From Chrysoporthe austroafricana (Eukaryota; Ascomycota; Sordariomycetes; Diaporthales; Cryphonectriaceae): DNA of 64,000 nucleotides. The DNA lies in NCBI GenBank assembly GCA_001051155.2, contig JYIP02000002.1:2239583-2303582 (forward strand), given 5' to 3'. The position numbers and the translations under genes were made by a program. The notes under the pieces were generated by a model. That model worked only from the letters and a program-made list of their open reading frames with translations, was not told the DNA's origin and searched no databases. This document shows, piece by piece, positions 54,421 through 64,000 of this stretch (positions are counted from its first letter, which is position 1; every line of letters begins with the position of its first letter).

Positions 54421-57346
54421 CTGGAGGCAGAGGACGACGATATTGAGAAGAAGCAAATGTCCTCATCGTCCTTGTATGAATTGGCGATCTATCAGGGAAT
54501 CAGCGGCGAAATCAGGAAGGGGTCGCAGAAGGGGATACCTACACTAGTGCAGCCTCCCTGGCGATTGGTCTTCGTATATTACGAACACCGTTCGGGAACC
54601 CTTTGGCGAATTAGTAGAAAGTCTGAGAAAAAGTCTCAAAGAAATCGCGTATCCATCTTCTAGATACAAGGCTTTTCGACAAAAGGGTCCGCGACGTAGC
54701 GGAAAGCGCAATCTATCTGAGCGCTCTTTAATGGTGCCTTGCTTAGATTCCTCTTCAAACTCGGGGGAGTGCATAGCTGGTGGCTAGTATCTTGCCACGG
54801 GGCGTCCCTCTGCCTCTGAGTCCTTTGTAAATTTGGGAGCCGATGATCTCACACTTCTCGTCGTCGGTACGCTCATGAATAACTTGTTTAGTGGCGACTG
54901 ATCGAATGTCGATCTGGCATGATACCGGAGTGCCCGGGGGTGGAAAAAGAAGAGCATGGAGTTGGCGATGCCCTGGGGGCAGAGGTAGTAGGGAACCCGC
55001 GCAGGCCGGGCCTAGCAGGGATATCCAACGCGCAGATATGCTGATGAGCAAGAGGGATACGATATTGACTAAATAATTTAGCCATATTGAAGCGTCATCG
55101 GCCATGTCTTGTGACAAGACCCTCATCTCCGAGTGGTATTGAAACTTGCCCGAGAGATTATGGCGAAATAGCGGGCGATAAGAGGAAAGAATCCAGTATG
55201 CCTGGGCTTGAGAGCGAGAAGTCCTTCCACGCTTACACCAGGTGGTACAAAGCGCACGAAAGTCGATAGGAACAAGAGACGTCGCAAAGACCTATCGGTA
55301 GGGTCGTATGGAGGTTCGAGCAGGCTTACGTCTCAAGCGCCTTGCGGCGACGAAGTCGCGACGGATTCCTCAGACATAGCAGCGAGGTCGCGAAGATATC
55401 GCATAGATGAGAATAGAAATAAGGTCGCAAAAAGATAGAAGAAGCGCCAAGGTTGAGAGGAAAGGGGGAGAACAGGAAAATCAAGAGCTAGGAAGGACGC
55501 GACTATATAGCTACAGAGGCTGCGCACGGGCCAAGTGCTCACAGGGCTGGCCGCTTTCCGTTTGAGGAAATACCGCAGGACGGCTGTAAGGAAAAGTGAT
55601 GCTATGAGAGGCACATCATGAAACGTGCTGGGAGATCGCGGAGGGGGCGCTTCGGAGTAGCGGAGAGCTCGCAAAAGTCCCCTTTCACAGTAACTACTCG
55701 GCGGGTGCTATATACCATTTTACAGAGACGTAATGAGAAACCGCAAGAAAGTTGCGGAGAGATGGCAGCGAAGAGTTTTTGTCTAGATTCCGAGTAAGGT
55801 TTTCCCCTTCGAGTATTCGCAGAACGACCGCGCGGCTGAATAGAATTATTATTCTTAGACACTCGGCCAATCATGCAGCCCGCCTTGCCCTTGCGCATCC
55901 CCGTTCGGGAAGGTGGATCTCGGCGCTTCTTCGCAGGCGGAGACCCTTTATCATGGTATCGATATGGATTGGGACTATACTGACCTGTTATGCCAAGAGT
56001 GATATCTCTGCCATGATTTCTAGGCTGAATCTTGATAAACAAAAATATTGATTGGTGGAAAACGTCGACTTGAGGCCGCCGAGACTATCCTAGGGCTTCC
56101 GCCCTAGGATTAAACATGCTCTTCCTCCCTCCTCACCGCTGTCCCTTGTATCTCTGCGTCATGTAGTAGTAATTCTTCCTTCAAGATCACCACTTGGTAC
56201 TCCAGAAACTTGTAGCTGCCAGTAAGAAAACTGACCATGCTCTGTTTCCGGGAGTGATATCTGCACTGACAACTCTCGCGACGGTGTTCCCGAAGAGGAA
56301 AATATTTTCCGTCAAGCTAAGCAACCAATTTTCTAGCCCTAACACCGCCGGCCTACTCATATTGGTAAGCTTAAGTCACGGTGCGGAGAAGAGACTCGGC
56401 ATCAGGGATACTTGTCCATTGCTTTCGTATAGGAGCTTCCAGACCCTCCTCACTCGAGCTACCCGACTGTACGCAGGACGTAGACATCGGTCTCCAACGA
56501 ATCTGACAGTCTCTAGTTGAGTTATTTCTGAAAATTTATACTATACCATCTAAGAATGAAGTATGGATAAGGTATACCCTCGCGTGTTAACACCGCTTCA
56601 TCGCAGACTAGCACGATCCAGCCCTCACCCCTATATTCAGGGGGCTGGGATAGGGCACAAGATGAAGCCCTAGCAATTCTATCATCCGCTTCGCCGCGCC
56701 TGTCATCACTAATCTCTAAGGCTGGGCTGTGTTGTCAAAAGCTGCAACGGGGTTACGCTCGAAGGCTCTTAAAGAGTCGCTGTCGTATCCTTTCAAGCAT
56801 GTGCTAGGGTACGCTCTGGCCCTTGGTTCCTCCTAGTTTACCTGTTTGGAAGTCGAGGGAAAAAGTCCATCCTACTTATATGACTGTTTGTCCGACTTCA
56901 GGGGCTTGATTCTGGACCGATGACACTGGGCATCTTTTGGACGACTCTTACGGGTGATTATCGTTATCTCGTTTGTGGCAGACGGGAACTAAGTATGAGA
57001 TGTGTATATGTTGACTGCAGAGGCTATGCCGCTTCACATGATTCTGTCGAAATTCAGATGTTCTACAGGAGAGGATTGCTTTGCAGACCACCCTACAACA
57101 ACCTTGAAGATTACAAGACATTGCACAGAGCGAAGAAACTCCAGGAGAGTTGTCCATGACGACTATTCCACGAGGGTGGACCGCAGCAAGTTGTCCCACG
57201 AGAGGTCATCCCAGGGAGAGGTCTGACAGGCAAATTGGATCGAGAGAAGACCGATACCAATTCATTCGATTAGAAACTACAGCGCCTGGAACGCCAGCTG
57301 CCTTGTCTTACCAAAGTTCAATGACAATGCCATCAGTCCGAGGCGT
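54421..57346. other. Gene-poor tract, AT-richer, probably degraded repeat sequence
   Basis: Over about 2.9 kb I find no intact gene. The composition is clearly more AT-rich than the flanking genes and stops are frequent in all frames. The part nearest 54560 may hold the decayed N-terminal lobe of the SNF2 relic. At 56088-56108 a perfect 8-bp inverted repeat (CCTAGGGC/GCCCTAGG with a 4-base spacer) is present. No terminal repeats of a full transposon were identified. Confidence 0.5.
56088..56108. repeat. Short inverted repeat in the degraded tract
   Basis: CCTAGGGC and GCCCTAGG face each other across the spacer TTCC. It could form a small hairpin or be the edge of a decayed element. Coordinates are accurate to one or two bases. 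Confidence 0.6.
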
Positions 57347-58072
57347 CTACTCCCTTTGCAACACCACCACTAGTCCCATGATGCCGAGCATCGCTGTCTT
57401 CATCCACGGGTGCTCCGAGAGCATGATGGTGACATAGCCTACGAACGGTATGTATCCAACAACGCTTCCGATGATGTCCTGCCTCTCGAGATAATCCTGT
57501 CCCTTGGCGTACAGCTCCGTGTCGTCGGCAGCGTTGTTGTCACCCTTGGTCAAAAGCTTGGCGTGTTCTCCGGTGCCGAACTTGCGCACAATCCTGTGGA
57601 CGATGGGTATGTCCTTGTCCCTGACATTGTAGACCACGACCTCGCCCACATCCGTCTCTTGGATCACATTGCGATTCCCTATCGACAGTCGTTGGTCAGC
57701 ACATGCTACCCGGAAGTGGGTAAAGGTCCGGATAAAGCCCGGCAATGCGGATTTGTCGTACAGAGGAACAGGAGATCACCACGCTGGAAGGCCGGCTCCA
57801 TGCTGCCCGAGAGGACGACGACGATCGGGGAGGGCGAATCGGTTACGACGGAGAGTCTGGAGGGGATGTCAGCCTGGGCCGAGGACTGTCGACGGGGAGG
57901 AAGGCCGAACCCTTTCCACATCATGAACGCGGTCGACAATATTAGACCTGTCGGTCAGTCCTCATTAGAATTGCACAGCCCTCCGCCCGTTTCACGGGTG
58001 CGATTTCACGGGCATACCAAAGTTCAAGAGCTGGGAGGCCAGCTGCCGTGGGTTGCCGAGTGCTGACAGCAT
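57347..58072 (-). CDS. SEC11: Signal peptidase complex catalytic subunit Sec11
   Basis: Four exons (58072-58018, 57947-57911, 57856-57762, 57678-57347) yield 172 residues, close to the 167 of yeast Sec11. It starts [19 protein letters not shown]. Exon 2 is only 37 nt and supplies [12 protein letters not shown], the single N-terminal membrane anchor. Exon 3 carries the catalytic serine in [16 protein letters not shown]. The third splice restores the conserved LLFLWNRN. Exon 4 has the catalytic histidine in [10 protein letters not shown] and the aspartate region [10 protein letters not shown], then a second hydrophobic segment ([20 protein letters not shown]). The donor of intron 2 is GTTCGG, less usual, but the join is required by homology. 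Intron lengths are 70, 54 and 83 nt. The protein cleaves signal peptides at the endoplasmic reticulum lumenal face. Confidence 0.95.
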
Positions 58073-59132
58073 GGTGGAGTCGGAGGAAAGAAGAAAAATG
58101 TTCAAACGCTGGGGGTTATCGCATGCTCTTGTTTTGTGGTGGTGTTTCGTCAAGAGAACTCGAGAGGAGCTGTTGAAGACGTTGCTGAGGATGTTGGATG
58201 AGGCCGTTGGTCGTGAAGTGGGCGGCCGTTGATCCCCCAGGGCCTAAAAGTAACCAGACGTGCCGGAGCTCAAAGCTGGCCTCAAGGGCTGCAAGCCTGC
58301 CTGCCGAGGAGCTAACCCATGCCCAGTCAGCCAGTCAGCCAGCCACCCAGTAGGCAGGAGCGTTGCTGGGTTGGGGTTTCTGTCCTAGCTTGCGGCAGGC
58401 ATGATGGATGACCCCTGCTTCCTCGTGCCTGACCGCAGGGGTCCGCCAAGGAGCAGCTTGACCCTCCAAACTGCACTTCCAATATCTCGAACAGTATCCA
58501 ACTGATGACGGCTGTAGAACAAACAGACGCGACAGGTTCGCACCTTCACCGTGCATCCACTTTGTCATTATGCAGGATTCGTTGTTAGGACGGCGGATAC
58601 CATCCAGGTGACCTGCACTCCTTCTCGACGGTATCTCGCAGTGCGACTCCGTATATGGCCAAAGAACACAGGAACGGTACGAGATGTTGGCGACAACCTC
58701 GTTCAGATCGGGGGAAGGCGACGTTCTTCAACGATGGATGCCTCCTCGCCTGATGGGCTCGACTGGCCTCGTGGGATGAAGGTGGAAGCCTCGAGACGGA
58801 AGAAACACCCCGAGGATGGCCGCCACTTCCCATCTTGTCACCAAGCCTCCCACGGCGGAATGGCAGTCGCCCATGGCCATGTTTATCTTCCCTCTCGTCT
58901 TTCTAATTTCGAACCCCCTTTTCTGTCCACGGACAACTTCGTCCCCGCACATTGTCATCCGCCTACTGCAGCGCTCCCTCCTGTTACGATCCCTCGACTT
59001 TGATGCATCCATTACTTTGACATCGATACAGCCTATAAAGGCCTGGAAACGGCATCATCTACCATTTCCCAGATAGGAAGCCTGCAGAGGCCCTCCTTAT
59101 ACTTCTCTTTCCCAAGCTTCAGGTCTTGTGCC
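58073..59132. other. Divergent promoter spacer
   Basis: This lies between SEC11 (minus) and the gene at 59133 (plus). A CAGTCAGC-type direct repeat lies near 58323-58350. No gene is supported. Confidence 0.45.
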
Positions 59133-60316
59133 ATGGAGCGTGTGCTGGAGCGCACGCCCCTTTTGGGCGATCGCCAGCGGGATGAGGAGGGGCAGGTCGC
59201 TGGCTCAGACCACGTAAGTCTCCCATGGAGCTTCGTCTCCCCCCTGGTAGCCATCGATCACTGACGGTCTCCCAGCCCATCTTCCTCCGAGCTGCACATT
59301 CCCCATGGCGACCTCTCAACCAGAACGTCCTAGGGTACCTCCGTGCCGCGCTTCTAGCCTACATGGTGGCAAATGCCGGTATGCTTCTCGACTACAAAAT
59401 AAAGCACCGTGAAGATGAGCATACGAATTGGCGCATCCCTTTTCAGTTCTCGACTGTCACTTGGTTTCTTCTGATCCTGTACCACGTCATGGTCACCGTA
59501 CGTCCACACCTACACAGCACCGCGGAAGGCAAGCATGTTGACCACATCGGCATAGGCCTGGACCATCACGCACATGCATTGGCCGGATACGGATCCGAAC
59601 GACATGCGCTGGGAATCAAGGCTCATCCGACTAATGTCACCACCAGAGCAGACTTCTGGCGGCCGACGACGTTTCTACTTCAGCCTGTTCTACACTGTGA
59701 CTCATGTCTTCGCCCTCATGAACGTCATGATATACTGGACGATCATGGTGCCGAACGGCCATTCTCATTGGCCCCATGGAGGAAGTGACGACGAGGGTCT
59801 CTACGTGGTCATGACCGCTGATGGCGACGCCAAGTTCCCTCCTTTCAAGGATGTGTTCTCAGAAGGCTGGTTCAAGCCCTTCTCACTGTTCAACCTCTAT
59901 GTATTTCCCGCTCTCGTCACGGTGATCGAGTCCTTCTTCTTGAACAGCATGAGACGACAAGAGGTAGGCCTCAACTCCCCAGACGTCTAGATTGCGCAAT
60001 GATGACTAAAACCAGCATTGGCACAGCCGGTTCCGAGTCACCTCTTCGGCACAATGGGCGCCGCCGTATTGTACCTGGCATACGGTGCGGTTGGCAAGAT
60101 GCTCACTGGTCACAGTCCCTTCTTCTGGATGGATGAGGACATCGTCGGCAGCAAAGAGAAGGTAGCAGGATACTGCACCGGATTTGTCGCCATGGCAGCA
60201 GCAAGTGAGTCGTTTTGGCACCCTCAGTCTTGGCCCCTCTGTCTGACGCTTAGGCAGTGTTTTCCATGTTGTACGGTCTCATCGGCATGCGTGAGAATGC
60301 CTCCCACACGCACTAA
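59133..60316 (+). CDS. Multi-pass membrane protein, AIG1/FAR-17a-like candidate
   Basis: Five exons (59133-59213, 59276-59497, 59556-59963, 60027-60204, 60258-60316) give 315 residues. Introns are 62, 58, 63 and 53 nt with GT donors and AG acceptors. The soluble N-terminus MERVLERTPLLGDRQRDEEG includes a possible dileucine sorting motif (ERTPLL). About six hydrophobic segments follow, among them VLGYLRAALLAYMVANAGML, STVTWFLLILYHVMVT, YFSLFYTVTHVFALMNVMIY, LFNLYVFPALVTVIESFF and GTMGAAVLYLAYGAVGKMLT. The order of a Thr-bearing early helix, a mid-protein helix before a V-x-P and an IE motif, and a late Tyr-rich helix before VGK-x-x-TGH recalls AIG1/FAR-17a hydrolases. However, the catalytic-His position would be Asn (LFNLYVFP). 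The family call is tentative; the exon model is firmer. Confidence 0.8.
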
Positions 60317-62376
60317 TCTGCCAGCTTTCAATGTCATACGACAATCGGCTGGCATAGCTGGCGCGGGTGATGGAGGCGCCAAGTGTCACTGTCAAGGAAT
60401 GTGTCCGACGCAAGTCCACCTGGGATGACTAGGAAGGGAGGGAAAAAAGGATCATCTTTTCTGGCCCCAGCAAATGGCCAATGCATCCTTAGCTCCTTGG
60501 GAAGGATGGAACGGGATCGCGAAAATATCGTTATGGCTCATCATGGTTTACTCATAATTCTACCTGAGGGGGGTCTCACTCGGCATAGGGTGCACTACAG
60601 ACTGAGAATATACATCCCTCACTTACACCCTCTCCCAAGCCAGGCTGCCAGGTGACGACGACAGAAAGTGTTCGAGTAATGACGTGGCCCAAGACATCGT
60701 TCATGAGTTTGCCACGCAGAGCCATATTGTCGCCGCTCACCGGTTTTCACGGTGAGACGAGTCGTGATGTCCAGGAACGCAGACGCCGATGGTCCCGACG
60801 GGATGTTCCTGATTTTGGCCACTAGTGCAGCAGGGCGAGACATCCTCACACCGTCCAGCGGCTATGTCTCACTAGGGAAAAGTAAAAAGCGACGCTGGCC
60901 ACTGAGGCCAGCATGGTTGCAGCGAGCATCGACCCAGCTAGTCGGAACTGGTCCCTGAGAAGGCAGAGGGCAGTGATTGAGTGCTTGCACACCATAGCAC
61001 GTATACCGGTATGCGCACGTCGGCATCCCTTGTCTGCCACAGAATACAGAGACACCGACAGGGAATGAGGCTGTGCATGGCAATTCGCGCCGTCTATTGG
61101 TCCTGTCTGGGAACCTGATAACCCCCCCCCCCAGTCGCCGGGCGGCTATTTCCCCGACCACGCCGCCGTGCAGCCAGGCGTGCCATGCGTGCCAGGCACC
61201 TTGGCACCTTATCCGGCCTGGCCTCTCTCTGGCTCTCGATACGTCAACCGCAGGGGCCAGAACCTTCTTGCGACTTCTCTTTCCTTCTTTGTCCATGGTA
61301 GTCATGTCGATTGCAGTCTAACCTGCTCACATGCTCGCCGCAGGACGTGCGGCGTGAGACACCTCACCGCCGACGGCGACAGTCCTTTGCGCGCGGTGGC
61401 TGCCTCAATGCAGGACGGCGTCCAACCATACATCATAACCCGGCGTCACCAAGGAGGCAACCGACGCGCCAACTTTCCTGGTCCACAATAATTCTAGACT
61501 GCATAGCCTGCCCTGCTCCGTCAATGGACACGCTGTCTGGGGGCCTGTCAGGCTGCAAGAGTCCCAGGTGCGGGAGACAGAAGAAAAGAGGCTGGGCTGC
61601 GACGGACGATCGCACCGCGAGTGGCTTTGATATAAAAAGGTTGGCTAGGGCTGGCTGGAAACCCCTGCTGATGACGCCCTTGGTGCGATGTCGATCCAAC
61701 CTTGTTTTTCAGGGCACTCGAGCGATAAAGCGTACCACTGCATTTTCGTCCTCGGGAAGACGAACCGTACTGGGTAATTACTGCTGCATCTTTCGATCCT
61801 ATCTCCCGACCACTGGCGACTGGCTGAGAAGAGGCTGCAGGCAACCAGCGCCGCGTCGCATGGCTGTGGCTACGGCTGCGCTAGCATAAATACTGCGAGA
61901 CCACCCCCCCCATCTTTTGGGCGTTTTCTCTTCTTCCCTTCTCCCTCCCCCACCACAACCACAAAGGGCCGCCAAGTACACAGAGTATCTACTGATCCAG
62001 ACAATCGTTTCATCGGTGATATTTCTCAACGGGCCCTCGTCAATCATTTTTTTTGTTGTGCGTCTTTTGCACTTTTCGTTCCTTCGGTCTTCCTTTGTCG
62101 CGGGAATTCTACTGTTTTCGCTCGTTTCGTCTCTCTCTTGGTACAAGTCATCGTGAAGGACGAGAACAGTCACGGGATCGCAGGAACAACGCCGCCACGG
62201 TGAGGTTCTTCGCGCTCCGTTCGTTTTTGTCTGGCCCCCGTCCCGTACGCCTGGAGTCCGCGTGTTCTTCCGACGTCAGCTTCCCGGGGACACATTCGAA
62301 GCGAAACTACGAGCGAAGGGAGTTTCGAAGCCAGGCCAAGCCCGACAAACCCGCCGACACCAACCGCAGGCCCACC
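60317..62376. other. Spacer and leader of the BTB gene
   Basis: A 7-bp perfect hairpin (CTCACCG/CGGTGAG, 60736-60756) and a C-run near 61122-61133 are the only structures I see before the pyrimidine-rich leader. No gene is supported. Confidence 0.45.
61904..62155 (+). promoter_or_regulatory. Pyrimidine-rich promoter/leader of the BTB gene
   Basis: The plus strand is markedly CT-rich, with repeated TCTTC, CTCCC and TTTCG words, 220-470 bp before the BTB start at 62377. CT-rich tracts near transcription starts are common in ascomycete genes. A GGTGAG donor-like site lies at about 62199, so a leader intron is possible. Confidence 0.35.
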
Positions 62377-63384
62377 ATGTTCAAGCGCCCGTTCAGGTCG
62401 CACTCCACCAGCCAGGCTGGTACCGCGACCATGGACTCGCAGTACAAGGTGGACAAGTCGGCGAGGCTGAAGCAGAAGGGCACAGCCACGGCGAACTCCG
62501 TGCGGGACGCTACCAAGTTGTCGAAACTGCAGCGGTCGCTCACCGAGCGCGAGGCCGTGCCGTCGTCCTCGCGGAGGGCTGACGCCACCCAGGCCAACAT
62601 CGCGCCCTCGCCGATCGTCACCCTCATGATCGGCGGGGAGGGGCGGCTGTTTGCGGCGCACGAGGACGTCCTCTGCCAGAGCCCGTACTTCAAGCAGGCT
62701 CTGCGGGGCGGCTACCTCGAGCAGTCGTACGCGCAGTCCAGGAGAATCGCGCTCCCGGATGAGGAGCCGGAAGTCTTCTCGGCGGTCCTCGAGTACCTCT
62801 ACAAGGGTGACTACTACCCCCGGCTGCTTCACAACAAGCACCGCAGCTCTTGGGAGCTCGAGGACTCCACCGGCCGCACCTCGCGCCGAGGAGTCACGCC
62901 CAACGCATCCCCGCAGATAAACAACGAAAACCACAACGGGGGTGGCCGCGCAGCCACGTCGGGGCCTTCAACCCCGCGCACCCCCACGGCTGTCGAGCCG
63001 ACAATCTACATGCCCAGCGCGGGCCACCACGTCCTGCGGGACACCGTGGTGTACTGTGCCGCGGAACGGTACGGTCTGGAGGAGCTGAAGCGGCTCGCGC
63101 TGCGGAAGCAGGGCCTCCAGACGGGCATCGACGTGGGCACCATCCTGCGGAGTGCCCAGTACTGCTACGCGCACACCCCGGACTCGGACAGCCGCCTGCG
63201 CGCCCACTACCTGGCGCTGATCATCCGGTGCCGCAAGACCTTCAAGCGCAGCGGCACCATGCAGGCCGAGATGGAGAAGGGAGGAGAGGGCTCGAAGCTG
63301 TACTTCGACCTGTTCGTCGCGCTGTGCAACCACCTCGACGACGTCGTCGAGGCGGGGAACAGGGGCAGCCCGAGGACCATCTAG
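62377..63384 (+). CDS. BTB/POZ-domain protein
   Basis: The single exon encodes 335 residues. I chose the ATG at 62377 (MFKRPFRSHSTSQ) because of its CCCACC context, although the frame opens earlier. A basic disordered N-terminus leads to the BTB fold at about residue 78: PIVTLMIGGEGRLFAAHEDV, then LCQSPYFKQALRGGYLEQS and PEVFSAVLEYLYKGDYYP. The domain is then interrupted by a low-complexity insert of about 55 residues (Arg/Thr/Pro/Asn-rich). After the insert, RDTVVYCAAERYGLEELKRL completes the BTB helices. The C-terminal part (SAQYCYAHTPDSDSRLRAHY, then LYFDLFVALCNHLDDVVEAG) is a BACK-like extension common in fungal BTB proteins. BTB domains mediate dimerisation and can bind Cullin-3. No kelch or zinc-finger partner domain is present. 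Confidence 0.9.
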   Translation: MFKRPFRSHSTSQAGTATMDSQYKVDKSARLKQKGTATANSVRDATKLSKLQRSLTEREAVPSSSRRADATQANIAPSPIVTLMIGGEGRLFAAHEDVLCQSPYFKQALRGGYLEQSYAQSRRIALPDEEPEVFSAVLEYLYKGDYYPRLLHNKHRSSWELEDSTGRTSRRGVTPNASPQINNENHNGGGRAATSGPSTPRTPTAVEPTIYMPSAGHHVLRDTVVYCAAERYGLEELKRLALRKQGLQTGIDVGTILRSAQYCYAHTPDSDSRLRAHYLALIIRCRKTFKRSGTMQAEMEKGGEGSKLYFDLFVALCNHLDDVVEAGNRGSPRTI

Positions 63385-64000
63385 ACGGCCACGCGCGAGC
63401 GAGGCCGAACGGAGAGTCTTTTCGGGCTCGCCAGGGTCAGATGACCATCTGACTCCGCGGCGGCCCAGGTGGATCTGATTCCCAATAACCTTTTACAGGC
63501 GTTCCGTCGGCACTTTCCGCGTTTAAAGACAAGATCGAGATCGATACACATTCCCGAGAGTTTCTTGAGATTCCAGCTTTGGGAGAGGCTGCGGTTTCCA
63601 GGAACGGATACACGCTGCTCGGGAATACTCTGACGTTTTCGTTGCAGCGGAAACTAAACCTGCTCTGCTCTCTGATTTGATTTTGGTTGTTCTGGTCGCA
63701 AAACTCTCCTGTCTGGATCTGGTATTTCATCGGCGTTCTTGGATTCCGTCCGACCTTGGCTCCCGCTGCCGAAAAACTCAACATCAAGATTGGATCTCCG
63801 TTGGGCCATTCGGGGGAATGCCAGATCTCTAATCTGCTTCTTCACTCCTTCGTGGAGGTTGGCCGAACGCGCCCATTTGATTTGATTTTCGTCACAAAGT
63901 GGGGACACAAGGTGGAAGGAGACTAGGCTCGCCTTTAATGCTGGACCGTGATGGAGAAGATCAGTACGATGATCTCGAACAAGAGCGTTGCAGGGCTTCC
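63385..64000. other. Right-edge sequence
   Basis: It probably begins with the 3' untranslated region of the BTB gene. Short frames here are not convincing and no gene is supported before the window ends. Confidence 0.45.

Noticed and set aside
54544..55126. Minus-strand frames upstream of the SNF2 relic as its N-terminal helicase lobe
   Set aside because: The frames shift often and I could not identify motifs I to IV, so I did not extend the pseudogene beyond about 54420.
1..64000. tRNA and rRNA genes
   Set aside because: Reading by eye for B-box-like GGTTCGANTCC sequences gave no convincing cloverleaf. A tRNAscan-SE run would be decisive.

Overview
This window comes from the nuclear genome of a filamentous ascomycete, most likely a sordariomycete. 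Most genes carry short introns (about 50-160 nt) with GTAAGT/GTGAGT-type donors and CTAAC/CTGAC branch points. The gene set includes CRZ1, alternative oxidase, a HET-domain protein and a peroxisomal dienoyl-CoA reductase. Coding sequence is GC-rich and intergenic spacers are long and full of microsatellites. I rebuilt exon structures by hand from frame continuity and splice sites; none is backed by transcript data.

Left third (1-24 kb): a secreted intronless beta-propeller protein (minus, 397-2412). Next is a four-exon gene for a disordered 2194-residue protein built from charged repeats and tryptophan/lysine motifs (minus, 4819-11617). A repeat-rich spacer follows, then a DUF7053-like gene (plus, 16813-17406), a relic of a medium-chain reductase (about 18.6 kb), and the calcineurin-responsive factor CRZ1 (minus, 19458-21649) with a long CAG-repeat-bearing upstream region.

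Middle (24-44 kb): alternative oxidase (minus), an alanine-rich small protein (minus), an unresolved membrane-protein locus (minus), eIF3j/HCR1 (plus), the mitochondrial inner-membrane protein MDM31 (minus) divergent from the ribosome-assembly factor PNO1 (plus), a Rad60/Esc2-like SUMO-like-domain protein (minus), and a peroxisomal 2,4-dienoyl-CoA reductase with an SKL terminus (plus) and CCGAGG/CCTCGG sites upstream.

Right third (44-64 kb): a HET-domain gene (plus) convergent with a membrane-anchored histidine-phosphatase-fold gene (minus), a tiny secreted cysteine-containing peptide (plus), exopolyphosphatase PPX1 (plus), a broken SNF2-helicase plus J-domain gene with repeated TAG stops beside a gene-poor tract, signal peptidase SEC11 (minus), a multi-pass AIG1/FAR-17a-like candidate (plus) and a BTB-domain protein (plus).

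Most recognised genes are housekeeping and act in unrelated pathways, so this is ordinary eukaryotic gene order, not an operon or cluster. The least explained items are the giant repeat protein, the SNF2/J-domain pseudogene, the phosphatase-fold protein lacking its second catalytic motif, and the small secreted peptide. Three single Ns sit in or next to long homopolymers and look like assembly artefacts.
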